Below are positions 1 through 10,590 of a stretch of DNA of 64,000 bases, one piece after another. Both the position numbers and the translations under genes were made by a program. The notes beneath the pieces were generated by a model. The model was not told where the DNA came from, ran no database searches, and saw only the letters and a list, made by a program, of their open reading frames with translations. Numbering within the stretch: position 1 is the first letter of the stretch; each line of letters opens with the position of its first letter. This DNA comes from Fratercula arctica (taxonomy: Eukaryota; Chordata; Aves; Charadriiformes; Alcidae): the NCBI GenBank assembly GCA_947846985.1, contig CANTUZ010000003.1, forward strand, positions 56,306,096 to 56,370,095, given 5' to 3'.

Positions 1-297
1 GTATACAAACTGCATCACAAAGATCGGCACCAATGCAGAATACAGAGCAAGAAATGGACTGATCTAATGCGTCCACCACAGCACGATGCAGTGCTGCGCA
101 CACTGGCGCCAGTCTGGAAGAACATCATTATGACCATGTGCCATAAAAAGTCTCATCCAGGGATGCTTCTGGCTGCCTCAGTGAAAAGAATCAGACAAAC
201 CAGCGAAAGCCGTCTCATTTCCCTGCAGAGAGTAGACATGCCTGTGAATTATGCTGTTTGATGGGGTAGGGATGGACCAAGACTGTCTTGTTCCGGT

Positions 298-615
298 TCA
301 CTGACTCTTCTCCGGGTTCAAGCGAGGCCTCAGCTTGAACATGCGTGATGCACAACGACCTTTTAAATCCTTGTAGGAAAGGAACCACTTTGCCATTGCA
401 AAACGCTGTTGAACAGCAGCTACGGAACCTCCACACACCGAATAGGAAATCTGTGATCCTAGTGGAAGTAAATTAAATTTTTTCTGCCTATTGGTCAATT
501 CTGCTGTTACCATCTGTTTCAGGGTTTGCGGAAGTTTATTGGTAAAAAGATCGTTCATTTCCATCAGCAGCACTGACCAAATGAAAACGAGGTCCATTTT
601 TACAGTGATGGTTTC
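298..615 (-). pseudogene. possible decayed retrocopy with a VWA-like open stretch
   Basis: On the minus strand the frame is open from 615 to a stop at 298-300, with an ATG at 597 (99 codons). The order of features faintly resembles a von Willebrand factor A domain. A hydrophobic strand (MDLVFIWSV) comes first, then a helix-like stretch, then KFNLLPLGS, where VWA proteins often have FN-hydrophobic-FGS, and then a W...L..G segment. The metal-binding DxSxS motif is not present; IWSVLLM stands in its place. If the resemblance is real, the copy is not functional. Positions 1-600 carry 18 CpG dinucleotides, against about 3 in the next 420 bases, which fits sequence of different origin or history. 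After 298 the frame is lost and the stretch down to position 1 has stops in all readings I followed. The gene of origin is not identified, and a chance ORF remains possible. Confidence 0.2.
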
Positions 616-2520
616 TTATTTTTATTACTTTGAAATGACTGATAGACAAATAAATGTTATAGCCATCAACAAACAGCAATCAAGTTTTCTCATCTTTTCA
701 TACAATTGCCTCATTGCCATTTATTTAACCTCTCCTTCACTGCAACGCATTGTGAACAGTACATAAATTTGTACTTGGTCTCAAGGCAGTCATGGATGGG
801 TCCTGCACTGAACTACCATGGTGTAAACACAGCGTAATTCTGTTTTGACCTATGAATGCATAAAGCCTGTAACTCCATCATGATAGACCCCTTCTGAGCC
901 TTTTCACATGCTCTAGCATGTCCTCTCCACAAGAGCCTTTTCTTCTTAACCTCATTTCAATCCACGGTACTAAAACAGACATAACAGCAGACAGAGAAAC
1001 TTCAAAAGTTGTAGAATAAACTGCTTTATGTTATATCCGGTATTTGTTAAATCACGAAGTGATAAGCATTCCATAATTAGGAGAGGCAGCCTTCCAGGAC
1101 ACTGCTGCAGTGCTTTCTACTGTGGTAGAAATTAGCCTGTTTTTCTAAACAGGATTAACTGCACAAATCTCATAGAAATTTCATCATAAGCAAGGCACAG
1201 AACACTAAGAAAAAATGCCAACCAGTATATGAACAAATTCTGTTACAAGCAAACCAAATTTTAGCCATAATTATCCCACAGAAGTAACATTTGATAATTT
1301 TGCATAGTCCTTTGCATTTGCAAATTCTCACCTAGTCTTTGGATAATCATTAATTTAGTCTCATGACTCCCCCTATTTCCCAAATATCACTACCACCAGT
1401 TTAGAGAGAGAAAAAGAGAGAATTTTCTCATGAAACAGAGCAATTTGTGCAGGGACACACAATCAAATAATAAAATTCAAAAGCTTAACCTCCTTGCCTC
1501 TGTTCAAATTAATTTATCATTTTCCACTTGCAGTCTGTAAGCAAGGCTACAGACTGAACTAAATGGATTGTCCCCTGAGGAAATGTTCCGGGAAATAAAA
1601 GAGTAATAGAAATCTTTAAAAATAATAAATGCTGTTGATCACCAATTATGCCAAGTAGATGAGAAAAGCAATAAGAGGAGATAAAAAAAAAACAAAACAC
1701 AAAACAACACATCAAAAGGTTCTTCAGACACAAATAAGAAGAGAATAGGAACCATATGGGACTAGTCTTCAGCAAACATGGATTAAATAACCCAGCACGG
1801 GCCCCCCCACATTAAGGTGATATCAAAACAGGAATTTATGCATTTGGATATTCAATACAGTGACAGAATTGGAAACCCAACACCATAAACCAAATTCACA
1901 AGGCTGAATTAAATGCTTGAACTCTCTGTACATCAAAAGGTAGGGAGCTAGATGCAGTTCTGAGATCCAGCCAGATAAACTGTGGGATGCCTCCATTAGT
2001 CAATAGAAAACGATGAATGGAAGAATGCATGCGCCTGAAATTCACCCCTGCCATCTCTTCTCCATTTAGTTGTCTATGCCCAGATGTCTATGAGAAATCA
2101 GTATTCAAAACCATTCATTTATACACTGATATGTTTTTTTTGTTCAAACAACTGCTCCTTTTCTCTCTTCAGAAAAGCAGTGGCTGCTTCCCATCTTCCC
2201 ATGGTAGCCCAACAGTTAGGCAGCACCACAGCTGGCCAGAGAGCTTGGGACCTAAGCCCTCTATAACCGTAAGTATTTAAACCCATAGCTTATGCATCCC
2301 AAGAATAGGTCTATAATCAATCAATAGGCCCAGGAATAAGCTATAGAATAGCTGGAGGAGAATCTTGTTCAGTCTCGTAAAACAAAAGCATTTAATTACT
2401 CCATAAACGTGTCCAGGTACAAACCAGACGGGGAAAGAGCAGTTTAAAATAGTAATCAATACAGCTGCAAATGTGTATTTACTACATTAGCAACTGAGCA
2501 ACTGGCCATAAATAATTTTA

Positions 2521-2549
2521 AACTGGGAATTAAAAGGACAACTTTTCAA
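2521..2549 (+). repeat. dispersed 29-bp repeat, copy 1
   Basis: This stretch begins AACTGGGAATTAAAAG and ends AACTTTTCAA. It matches 27250-27278 at 27 of 29 positions, in the same orientation. The flanks do not align clearly by eye. The two copies are probably the surviving core of an old interspersed repeat, but I cannot name the family. Confidence 0.5.
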
Positions 2550-4240
2550 ACACAGTATTTTGTAACAGCTTCCCAATAGAAGGAATAAGGACAAGAAAAC
2601 CTATCCAGCCTCTGGGATATAGCCTGAAAATTTTCTAGGGGCATTTTAGGAGGTGTTGGCAGGTGTCTGGAGCTACTGACCCAGGTCCTTCCCATCCTCC
2701 ATTCCTATGATGCTTCTGCATAGCAGGCTACCAGCAACATGGCCCCTGGCTTTTCAAATGACTGGAGGAGCCATTGAGAAAATACACGTAAGAGCTGGGA
2801 GAGTAGATACCAATTAATTCACAGTAAAGCATTTAAATAGACAATGAAAAAGCATGCCACGATCTTGACCTATTCGACAGAAACTGCTGAGTACAAAAAA
2901 ATGCACAACTATTGCTATGAATCTAGGAGGGTATTTGGGGGATGAACCTGCTCATCCTAAGGGTCAATGCTCTCAAGCTAAAAGAGAAAGTAGTCTCAGC
3001 CAAGGTTTAAAAGAGTGAAAGCAAACATTTAAAAAAATAAAAGCAGCTAAATTTAAACTCCTTCAGTTATATTTAGTCACCATACGGTAATATTTTCAAA
3101 AACACAGGGATGATTTAAGAGCAAAAGCCCTGTTAAAAGGCACCAGGACATGGACACTTTGGAAACTGTTACCCAGCTGAGGGTGCATATCTTTGAGAAT
3201 TAGCGTTCATGTAACTTCGTGTAATCATAGTTCTGCAAAATAAAAAATAGTCTCTAAACATCTGTTGACATTCTCAAAAGCCATATTTTAACTCTTGACG
3301 AATGGCACCACATGGTGAAAGTGGCTCGGTGTTTTTGTTGTATGCCTGAACAGTGGCAGTTAGCTTGCTAAAAACGTACCCTGCTGTGGTGAATGCAGAT
3401 CGGTGTATTCTTCTAAGACCTGTGCTTCACTTTTAAGATACCATGATTCACCTGCAGGGTAGGCATAACCAACCTCAGGCCCACCATCAGCTACCAGCAG
3501 GTAGTAAAAGCAATCCTTCTTTGGCTATTAAAGGTCTGTAGAAGCACATATTGAGATATTTCGAAAAACGGCAGTTCAGAGATTTGGATTAGAAATTCCC
3601 AGTAATTTTCAGGAGAATTCAGCCCACGCATTATTCAGGCAACCGTGGACCCCTCAAGCAAATTGTCTTCCACTGTGCTTTTCTGTTCGGTCAGTATTCT
3701 TTCCAGCCTCATTGTACGTGGATTCAACCATTACGCCCAGCCTTAACCAGCTTCCGAATTTCAACATAAACAGCAAAACCAAATAAATGAACAAACAGGG
3801 GAGCTACAAGCCTTTTGGTTTGGTTTTTTTTTTCCCCTAAGAAATCTCCCCTTCACATTACATTTGTGATAAACAGGTTTGGGAAACAGTAGGCTGCTCA
3901 TGGATCTATCTGTCCTTTGGAATTGATCAGGTCTGCAGTCTCACTCTGAAATTTTGAATTTTCCTTCTTGTCCTCATACATAAACTGTCTGGTTATATGT
4001 TTGAGGATTAAGGTTCTAGTCCTTTGCACCATGTTCCACACCAGTAGGATTCATTTGGATAAATTTTATGATTCTTTGTTCCTTTCCCAAAAACCAAAAC
4101 TTACTGCTAAAGAAATTCATTTTAAAAACATTTTAAAAAATATTTCAAAAGTGATTAGCTCATGCTATCAGACTGCCTTAGCAAGGCAACTGGCTAGAAA
4201 AGTGTGAAATAGAAATATAAATAATATAAATCTTATTCTA

Positions 4241-4280
4241 CTTTATGTAACAGATTACCTTTATGCGACGGATTACCTTT
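4241..4280 (+). repeat. 18-bp tandem repeat, about 2.2 copies
   Basis: The unit reads CTTTATG.(A/G)AC.GATTAC. Copy 1 is 4241-4258 and copy 2 is 4259-4276, followed by a partial third copy (CTTT). The copies differ at about three positions, so this is an old slippage duplication. Confidence 0.7.
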
Positions 4281-5869
4281 CAGTTAAAGGTTTTTCATGT
4301 CCCACAGGCTGGATCCATGTACAACCACTATGTCTCATGAGCACCTAAAGTAATTTACTTTAACTCTAGGAAAGCAAATTGTGCATGACAGTATGTTTGA
4401 ACAGCTGTTAGTGGATTTGCGCATTTCTAGTGTGTTGGCATTTTTCTGCTATCACAGTATCCATTTTCAAAATTGCACAACTTTTTCCAAAGTATTAATT
4501 TTATTTGCTGCAAGGGGTTGCTTAGGCTTTCATTAGTAGTGGATGCTTCATTTATTTTTGTTCAGGAACAAAAACAAATAATAACATAAACATGCCCTTG
4601 TTTGTGGTGATTACATTCTCATTTCATTTTTCTTTTCGTTTAACTGACTTGCAAAAAAGCCCAAATAAAATATAACCTGGAAGTTTAATTACATATACAA
4701 TCTATCTGAACTCAGTCAAGTAGTGCAATATTAACAACTTTGCAAAACTCAGTCAGCCCAGTGTTACTCTCCATTTCAAATTAACTCCAGTTGTAACCTA
4801 TCACCTGAAGATTTAATGAAGTGTGGAAATGCCCCGTAAAGCATGAGCCAAGGTAGCTCTGGAATAAGCATCTGAGCTGGTGCATCCCCTCGCCCCTTAG
4901 CCAGCTGCCCCTGCCTCACTGAGTGCACCACTCTGGTTTTGGGATGGACTGAAGTTTTTGTAAAGCACTGCAGTATGCCATGCATACGCACATGCACTTG
5001 GTGATCTTTGTATTCTGGTCCCTTGCAAAGGGCAAGTCTGAAGACACAGGGGCAGTCAGCCTCCTCGGTCAACCGCAAAGCAAAGCAAGCTCCAAGCGCA
5101 GCTAAACTTGAGCTCCTCTCCCTCTCTTCCCCTGCAGATCTGCTGTGATGACCAGCCAGTGCTTCTTACAGCAAGAAACACTGCGCTGGCATTAAAATCA
5201 AGTTAGGAGTGTTTCCCTTGGGTGCGTGCCCCTGGGAGGATAAAATGAAAAATGCCAAAGATGTGATTACACTCAAGAGTGGAGGCAACATCCAAGTCTG
5301 ACTGAAAGCTTTGATGTGTGAGCTCACATACCTGCGATCACCAAGCATTTATTTGCAAAATTGCTTCCTTTTAGCTGGGTTTTCAGGGTGGTACTGAATT
5401 CCAGCTTGCAACCCAGGCCTGCTTTATGCCATATTAATTTGGTAAGGGTGAAGACAGTCCACATAATCTACTGTTTATGAAATATTCTCAGATTAAAAAA
5501 TGTTCACAGCCAAATTAAGAAAGATTTGTGAAAGGAACAGTGGATAAAGCTTATTATGTTGATTCATCTAGCCCCAGGCCAGGCTGTAGTGGTAATTTCC
5601 TCACACAGTAAATTCTGCGAGAAAACCTGTAATTATTTGCTCTATTATATGGTAAAATAATCACTGCAGAAGTGTCTGGTACAATTCTATTAGGACAGAT
5701 TGAAGATAAGGATGGAGTAAGAAAGCAATAAAAGACAATTTATTCAGCACTGCTACCTGTGATGGCTTTCAGGAAGGATCAATACGCTCTAACAGTGTAA
5801 GAAGAAATGGTGACGTATTTTCTTTTGCCCCTGGAAGTTTCTTCACAGAAAAAAGGCAAAATGTAACAC

Positions 5870-5891
5870 AAAAAAAAAAAAAAAAAAAAAA
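5870..5891 (+). repeat. A22 mononucleotide run
   Basis: Twenty-two uninterrupted A residues follow the sequence GTAACAC. CR1 elements do not end in poly(A), so this is either simple slippage or the tail of a rare retrocopy. The 100 bases upstream are not recognisable as a transcript. Confidence 0.9.
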
Positions 5892-6249
5892 GATGGGATT
5901 TGCAGAGAACCATGTCACTTGAGAAAGGTAAAAAAACTGTCTGTACAGATAGTAATTGTGATTTCAGTGCAAATCAGATAACCCTATGTATGAGCAGCTA
6001 AAAATATAATCTTTGTATTCTTGTACATACTTGTGAACGTATGTATGACATCTGTACATATTGTGTAGTAGAGACATATGCACTTCCATGCATAAAATTT
6101 TGTACATAGGTCTTAAGACTCCATTCTTCAAAATTTGATGGAACAACCCAGATGGATGTAAAAGCAAAGTCCTTGCTGTTACTAAAGCCTAAAAAAAAGG
6201 TGGGATCATTTAGCCGAATTCCAGTCATCACATCTTTCTGCTTACCTTT

Positions 6250-7508
6250 AATAGAATAGAAGAGACTATTTCAGTTGGAAGGGATCTACAGAGGTCATCT
6301 AGTCCAACTGCCTGACGAGTTCAGGGCTGATCAAAAGTTAAAGCATGTTATTAAGGGCATTATCCAACTGCCTCTTAAACACTGATAGGCTTGGGGTATT
6401 GACCACCTCTCTAGGAAGCTTGTTCCAGTGTTTGACCACCCTTTCAGTAAAGAAATGATTCTTAATGCCCAATCAGAACCTCCCCTTGCACAGCTTTGAA
6501 CCACTCCCACACATTCTATCACTGGATCCCAGGGAGAAGAGCTCAGCACCTTCGTCTCCACTTCCGCTTCTCAGGAAGCTGCAGAGAGCCATGAGGTCGC
6601 CCCTCAGCCTCCTCTTCTCCAAACTAGACAAGCCCAAAGTCCTCATCCACTCCTCATAGGACATTCCTTCCAGCCCTTTCACCAGCTTCGTTGCTCTCCT
6701 CTGGATGCATTCAAGGACCTTCACATCCTTCTTAAACTGTGGGTAGCAGAACTGCACACAGCACTAGAGGAGAGGCCGCACCAACACTGAATACAGCGGG
6801 ATAATCCCCTCTTTTGTCCGGCTGGTTACGCTGGGTTTGATGCACCCCAGGACGTGGTTTGCCCTCTTGGCTGCCGGGCACGGTGCTGACTCACATTGAG
6901 CCTGCTGCCCCCAGCACCCCCAGACCCCTTCCTGCAGGGCCGCTTGCCAGCCGCTACTCTCCCAATTTATACTTGTGCCTGGCATTACTCCATCTTAGGT
7001 GCAGAATCTGGCATTTTGACTTGTTAAATTTCATCACATTAGTCACTGCCCAATACTCCAATCTACCTAGATGCCTCTGCAAGGCCTCCCATCCCTCAAG
7101 AGCACGTCCCAGTTTGGTATCCCCAGCAAACTTGCTAATGGTGCAATTTACTCCTGCATCCAGATTGTTGATAAATATGCTGAACAGAACCAGCCCTAGA
7201 AGTGAACTCCGAGGAACACTGCTGGTAACCGGTCACCAGCCAGATGTAGTCCCATTCGCTACAACACTTTGAGCCCTGCTCTTCAGCCAGTTCCTCCTTC
7301 AGTGCACCATAAATTTGCTCATCGCACAGTTGTGAGGGACAGTATCAAAAGCCTTACTAAATTCCAGAAAAACTACATCCACTGCCTTCCCTTCATCCAC
7401 TAGTTGGGTGACCTTACCATAGAAGGATATCAAATTAGTTAAACAAGACTTTCCTTTTGTGAACACGTGTTCACTGTGCCTAATGACTGCATTATTCTTT
7501 AAATGCAG
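6250..7508 (-). mobile_element. 5'-truncated CR1 LINE, ORF2 reverse transcriptase remnant
   Basis: This is a CR1 non-LTR retrotransposon read on the minus strand. The 3' terminus, with its degenerate ATTCTATT-type octamer tail and the CR1 'TTGGACTAGATGA' box in diverged form, lies at 6250-6305. The ORF2 C-terminus follows at 6473-6757, containing the CR1 signature LERVQRRATK in diverged form (LECIQRRATK) and SLEKRRLRGDL. The preceding block (6764-6985) contains CIKPSVTSR and IIPLYSVLVRP. Further upstream are the reverse transcriptase motifs FSKAFDTVPH and the catalytic box, here FAGDTKLG at 7119-7130 where active CR1 copies have FADD. A TAG at 6764-6766 replaces the usual glutamate codon, and other stops and frameshifts are present. 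The copy is dead. The 5' part of ORF2 (endonuclease) and ORF1 are absent, as in most CR1 insertions. Divergence suggests an old subfamily. Confidence 0.93.
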
Positions 7509-7549
7509 TAGTAGTATTAACAGTAGTAGCAGTACTAGTAGTAGCCAGT
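7504..7549 (+). repeat. imperfect AGT/TAG trinucleotide repeat
   Basis: A run of interrupted AGT and TAG units (for example CAGTAGTAGTATT and AGTACTAGTAGTAG) begins where the CR1 ends on its 5' side. The position suggests slippage at the insertion junction. Confidence 0.75.
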
Positions 7550-10200
7550 ATAATCTTCTCCTTTATTTTCCAGGACAATCTCACTGAAAGTTACTTATGA
7601 CTTCACATCCTCACAACTTGTGCTATATATAAGTGCATATTAAAACAGAAATCACCCACAGCTATGATGGTAGTGCAAGCTGCAGCACAGTCATGAGGTT
7701 TGTGTGTTAAACCCAACATTCACGTGCACAAATTACTGTTTGCTAAACGTTAACACTTGTATGACATTCTTACGCTTACAACACAAATATGTAATACTAA
7801 TACAAACCATGCTACAATATAGGAAGCTTATGCAAGCAAATTGAAGAAACATGAACAGCCCTTCAGAAACTTCTGAAAGTTATTCCTTGATTTTTTTCCA
7901 AGGGGACAATTCTGATCTTGGTCTCAGCTACCAACCAAATTCTTGTTTGTTTAAGATAAACCAAAAATTCTCAAACTTTGAAAGATTATTCATTGCTAGG
8001 TAAATAAGTTCCTATCTTCATGGTTCTGAAAAAGCAAAGATTTTATTCTTTCTTGGTGATTTTTTGTGCTATCATTCTGATGCGTCAGAGAGAAGATGGC
8101 TTTTTTGAGAGTAAACGCTTAGTATTTGAGAATTTTGGCTCTGCTCAGCTCATCCAAATCTGAATATTTATGAATTAGCCTTTCCCCAAAGACATTCAAA
8201 GACTGTAAATTACTGAAAATTACCATGAAAATGAAACCACTGTGGATAATATAAGCTTCATATCTGATATCAATAAAATTATTTCTCCCTCTGTTGATGA
8301 TCAATATTTTGCAATGAATAAAAAGAGTCAAAAATAACTAAGCTGTGGAAGAGTACTTCCAGGTATTTTTTAATTAGTAGCCAACATAATGCCACTGTAA
8401 ATTGTTTAATCAATAAGTTCAGCTACAGAAATTAAAATGTTTAAAAATTCAACTTAAAAAAATATTTATTAGCCATAAGAAAATATAATCAAGGCAATAA
8501 ATCATCTCTTAAAAACATAATTATTCTGACCTTAAGTATTCCTATAATAATTACTCATGAGTAATGGAAATGACACTCTCATAATCAAATTCTCACCCTG
8601 CCTAATAACTGCTTGTAATCAAGGAAAAAAAATCATAAACTAATTAAAATATACAGACTTTCACCGTGAAAGAATATGAGGAATACAAACAAAGTATTCC
8701 ATTTAATTCGATCACCAGTTAATTTGGTGGAAGACTTTCACAGTGGAAGAATATAAGAAACACAAATTATTCCATTTAATTCAATTAACAGTTGATTTGA
8801 TTCTCTATATAATCTGATAAAATCTTAAAAATTGAGTTGTATGGATTTAAAAAGAACTTTCCTTCACACTGCTTTTTACTTTCGTATTCAGCTGAGTAAA
8901 CAAGAATGGTAAATTTCTGATGCTAGTAACATTAAAACTGTGTGCAAACCTTTTTTAAGATACATTATTGGCTTACACATTTTGTAGAAGCACCTTTTGG
9001 ATTCTGTATGATTCACTGAAAAACCCCAGTCTTCAGGGCTGAGGTCGCACTTTCTGCACAGCTAATCTATTCACTAGTATCTGACAAACTGTATTTGGTA
9101 AGCTCTTTTCCTCAATGGTAATTCAAGTCTCTCCTCAAAACCCACCTGGTCATCTCTGTCTTCTTCAAGGATGAGTTGTATTTAACTAGAGGAGCCTCTC
9201 TCTGTCCTTACACTGGGTGTTCGTTGGAGCAGGCACTGTTTGTTTCAAGACTGTAACACTGAATTTGTGACAACATATAAACAAATCACATAGCCAACCT
9301 ACCAACATAGTTTATCACGTCCATTATCACAGACCTTAACCAATGCTCACCACATTTGTTTACCTCCCTGTCTTCCCAGCTCCACAGTAGAGAGGCTTTT
9401 TAGCTTACTTGTTGTTCAAAAGCAACTGTAGCGAGCATTGCATCCTGCATAGGAGACAGTAAGGCTCATAAATCTAATAATCTCTGGGAGGGAAATCTCA
9501 GCTCAAAAGTCAGTGGAGCTATGCCCTTCCTCTTCACTTTGAACCCTAAGACAGTGTTTGCATTTTCAATAGTATAGACAATGTAGAGAATTAACATGTT
9601 ATAAAATAAGAAAAAAACTGACAAATAAGCTGGAGTTTTGGTACATGAAACAACAGTGAAAAACGGGAAACTGAAGTGTCTTTTCAACTGCCGCATACTT
9701 CTCCAGGAATATTTAATCTCACGGGTTCTTATTTTCTATGGCTATAAAAGATGGATATTCCTTCCTGTTTACGAGAAAAGTAACTGGAAAGTTACCTATT
9801 CATTTCTGCAAATACTGGAAGAACCTGAGTAAAAACAATTCCATACAAGAAAATTATACGCATTGTCTTAAACTAATGGTAAGCAGCAGATAGACAACAG
9901 GAACAAAAGTCAATACAAACGTGAAACTCTTCAGGAGTTTCTTTCCTGCTCCTCTCTGAGGGGGGGAAAATAGTGGTCTGGAAAGCTTTAAGTGCTTTCT
10001 AGCTTTACAAGACAAAATAAGTGTCGATGCTCTTTAAATGAATGAAGATGATGAATTAAACAGGTTGAAACGGTAATCATGTTATCTCTAGAAACCAAAC
10101 TGATCTGTCCTTACACTAAGAATCCATCAGAGCCAGTATAACCAATGCAAAATATCAAGTTCAGCAGCCAAATTGCAAATGGGCATTTTGGTCAATGTAG
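7550..10200. other. AT-rich non-coding stretch, no gene recognised
   Basis: This is very AT-rich DNA, especially 8300-8830, with many TTAATT and AATAAA-like words. Open frames are short and unrecognisable. It contains the local duplication at 8656-8803. Parts of 8340-8560 have the look of a conserved non-coding element, but this cannot be tested from one sequence. Confidence 0.6.
8656..8803 (+). repeat. diverged tandem duplication, period about 77 bp
   Basis: Copy 1 (8656-8732) starts GACTTTCACCGTGAAAGAAT and copy 2 (8733 to about 8803) starts GACTTTCACAGTGGAAGAAT. Both continue through TATTCCATTTAATTC and end in a CAGTT-ATTTG segment. Substitutions and small indels show that the duplication is old. 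Confidence 0.85.
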
Positions 10201-10226
10201 TGTTTGGACAGTGATTACTCAGACTT

Positions 10227-10260
10227 AAAAAAAAAAAAAAAAAAAAAAGAAAAGAAAAAA
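10227..10260 (+). repeat. A22 run with A/G-rich extension
   Basis: Twenty-two A residues (10227-10248) are followed by GAAAAGAAAAAAGG. The run sits at a sharp change from AT-rich DNA on the left to a GC-rich patch on the right. Confidence 0.9.
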
Positions 10261-10590
10261 GGTGAAAATTCAACAAGCCCAGAGCCAGCTGCTGGCTGGG
10301 CGCTGGAGCAGCTCCACGGGAAGCACTGGGGTGGCCCCAGGTGTGGGCAGCAGGCTGCCAGGGCCAGTGGGATCAGCAGACAGAGCCATAGACTCTGCAG
10401 GGTCTGCTGCTCTGGGAAGGGCTGGAGGTCTGTAGGGACCTTCACACCGGCTGTTCTTCCCCAGCAAGGGCAGCCGGGCCCCGGGACACCCCCTGGCCCC
10501 ACTGCCCTTTCCCTGGCGAGGTCCAGCCTTGCCCAGCTGCAGCCTTGGCTCTTTCCCCACTTTGTTCCCTGGGCAGCAGATGCTGAAAAA
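10261..10590. other. GC-rich patch of unknown origin
   Basis: Base composition rises abruptly after the A-tract. Long open frames exist on both strands here (10204-10722 plus, 10215-10688 minus), as expected by chance when stops are rare. Neither product is recognisable; they are rich in G, P, A and R or begin in the A-tract as poly-lysine. CpG is still depleted (about six sites by eye), so this is not a CpG island. It could be an old repeat or a fast-evolving non-coding segment. Confidence 0.45.

Larger units (their letters stand above)
619..6249. other. AT-rich non-coding stretch, no gene recognised
   Basis: Stops are frequent in all frames, the longest open stretches are about 60-100 codons, and none resembles a known protein. 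The stretch holds an 18-bp tandem repeat (4241-4280), an A22 run (5870-5891) and a 29-bp sequence that recurs near 27.2 kb. A small hairpin (CCTGTTT, loop TTCT, AAACAGG) lies at 1136-1153. No promoter or RNA gene is visible. Confidence 0.6.

Noticed and set aside
6859..7272. 137-codon plus-strand frame
   Set aside because: It is antisense to the reverse transcriptase region of the minus-strand CR1.
10261..10590. Possible CpG island
   Set aside because: GC-rich, but CpG is depleted (about six sites in 330 bases).
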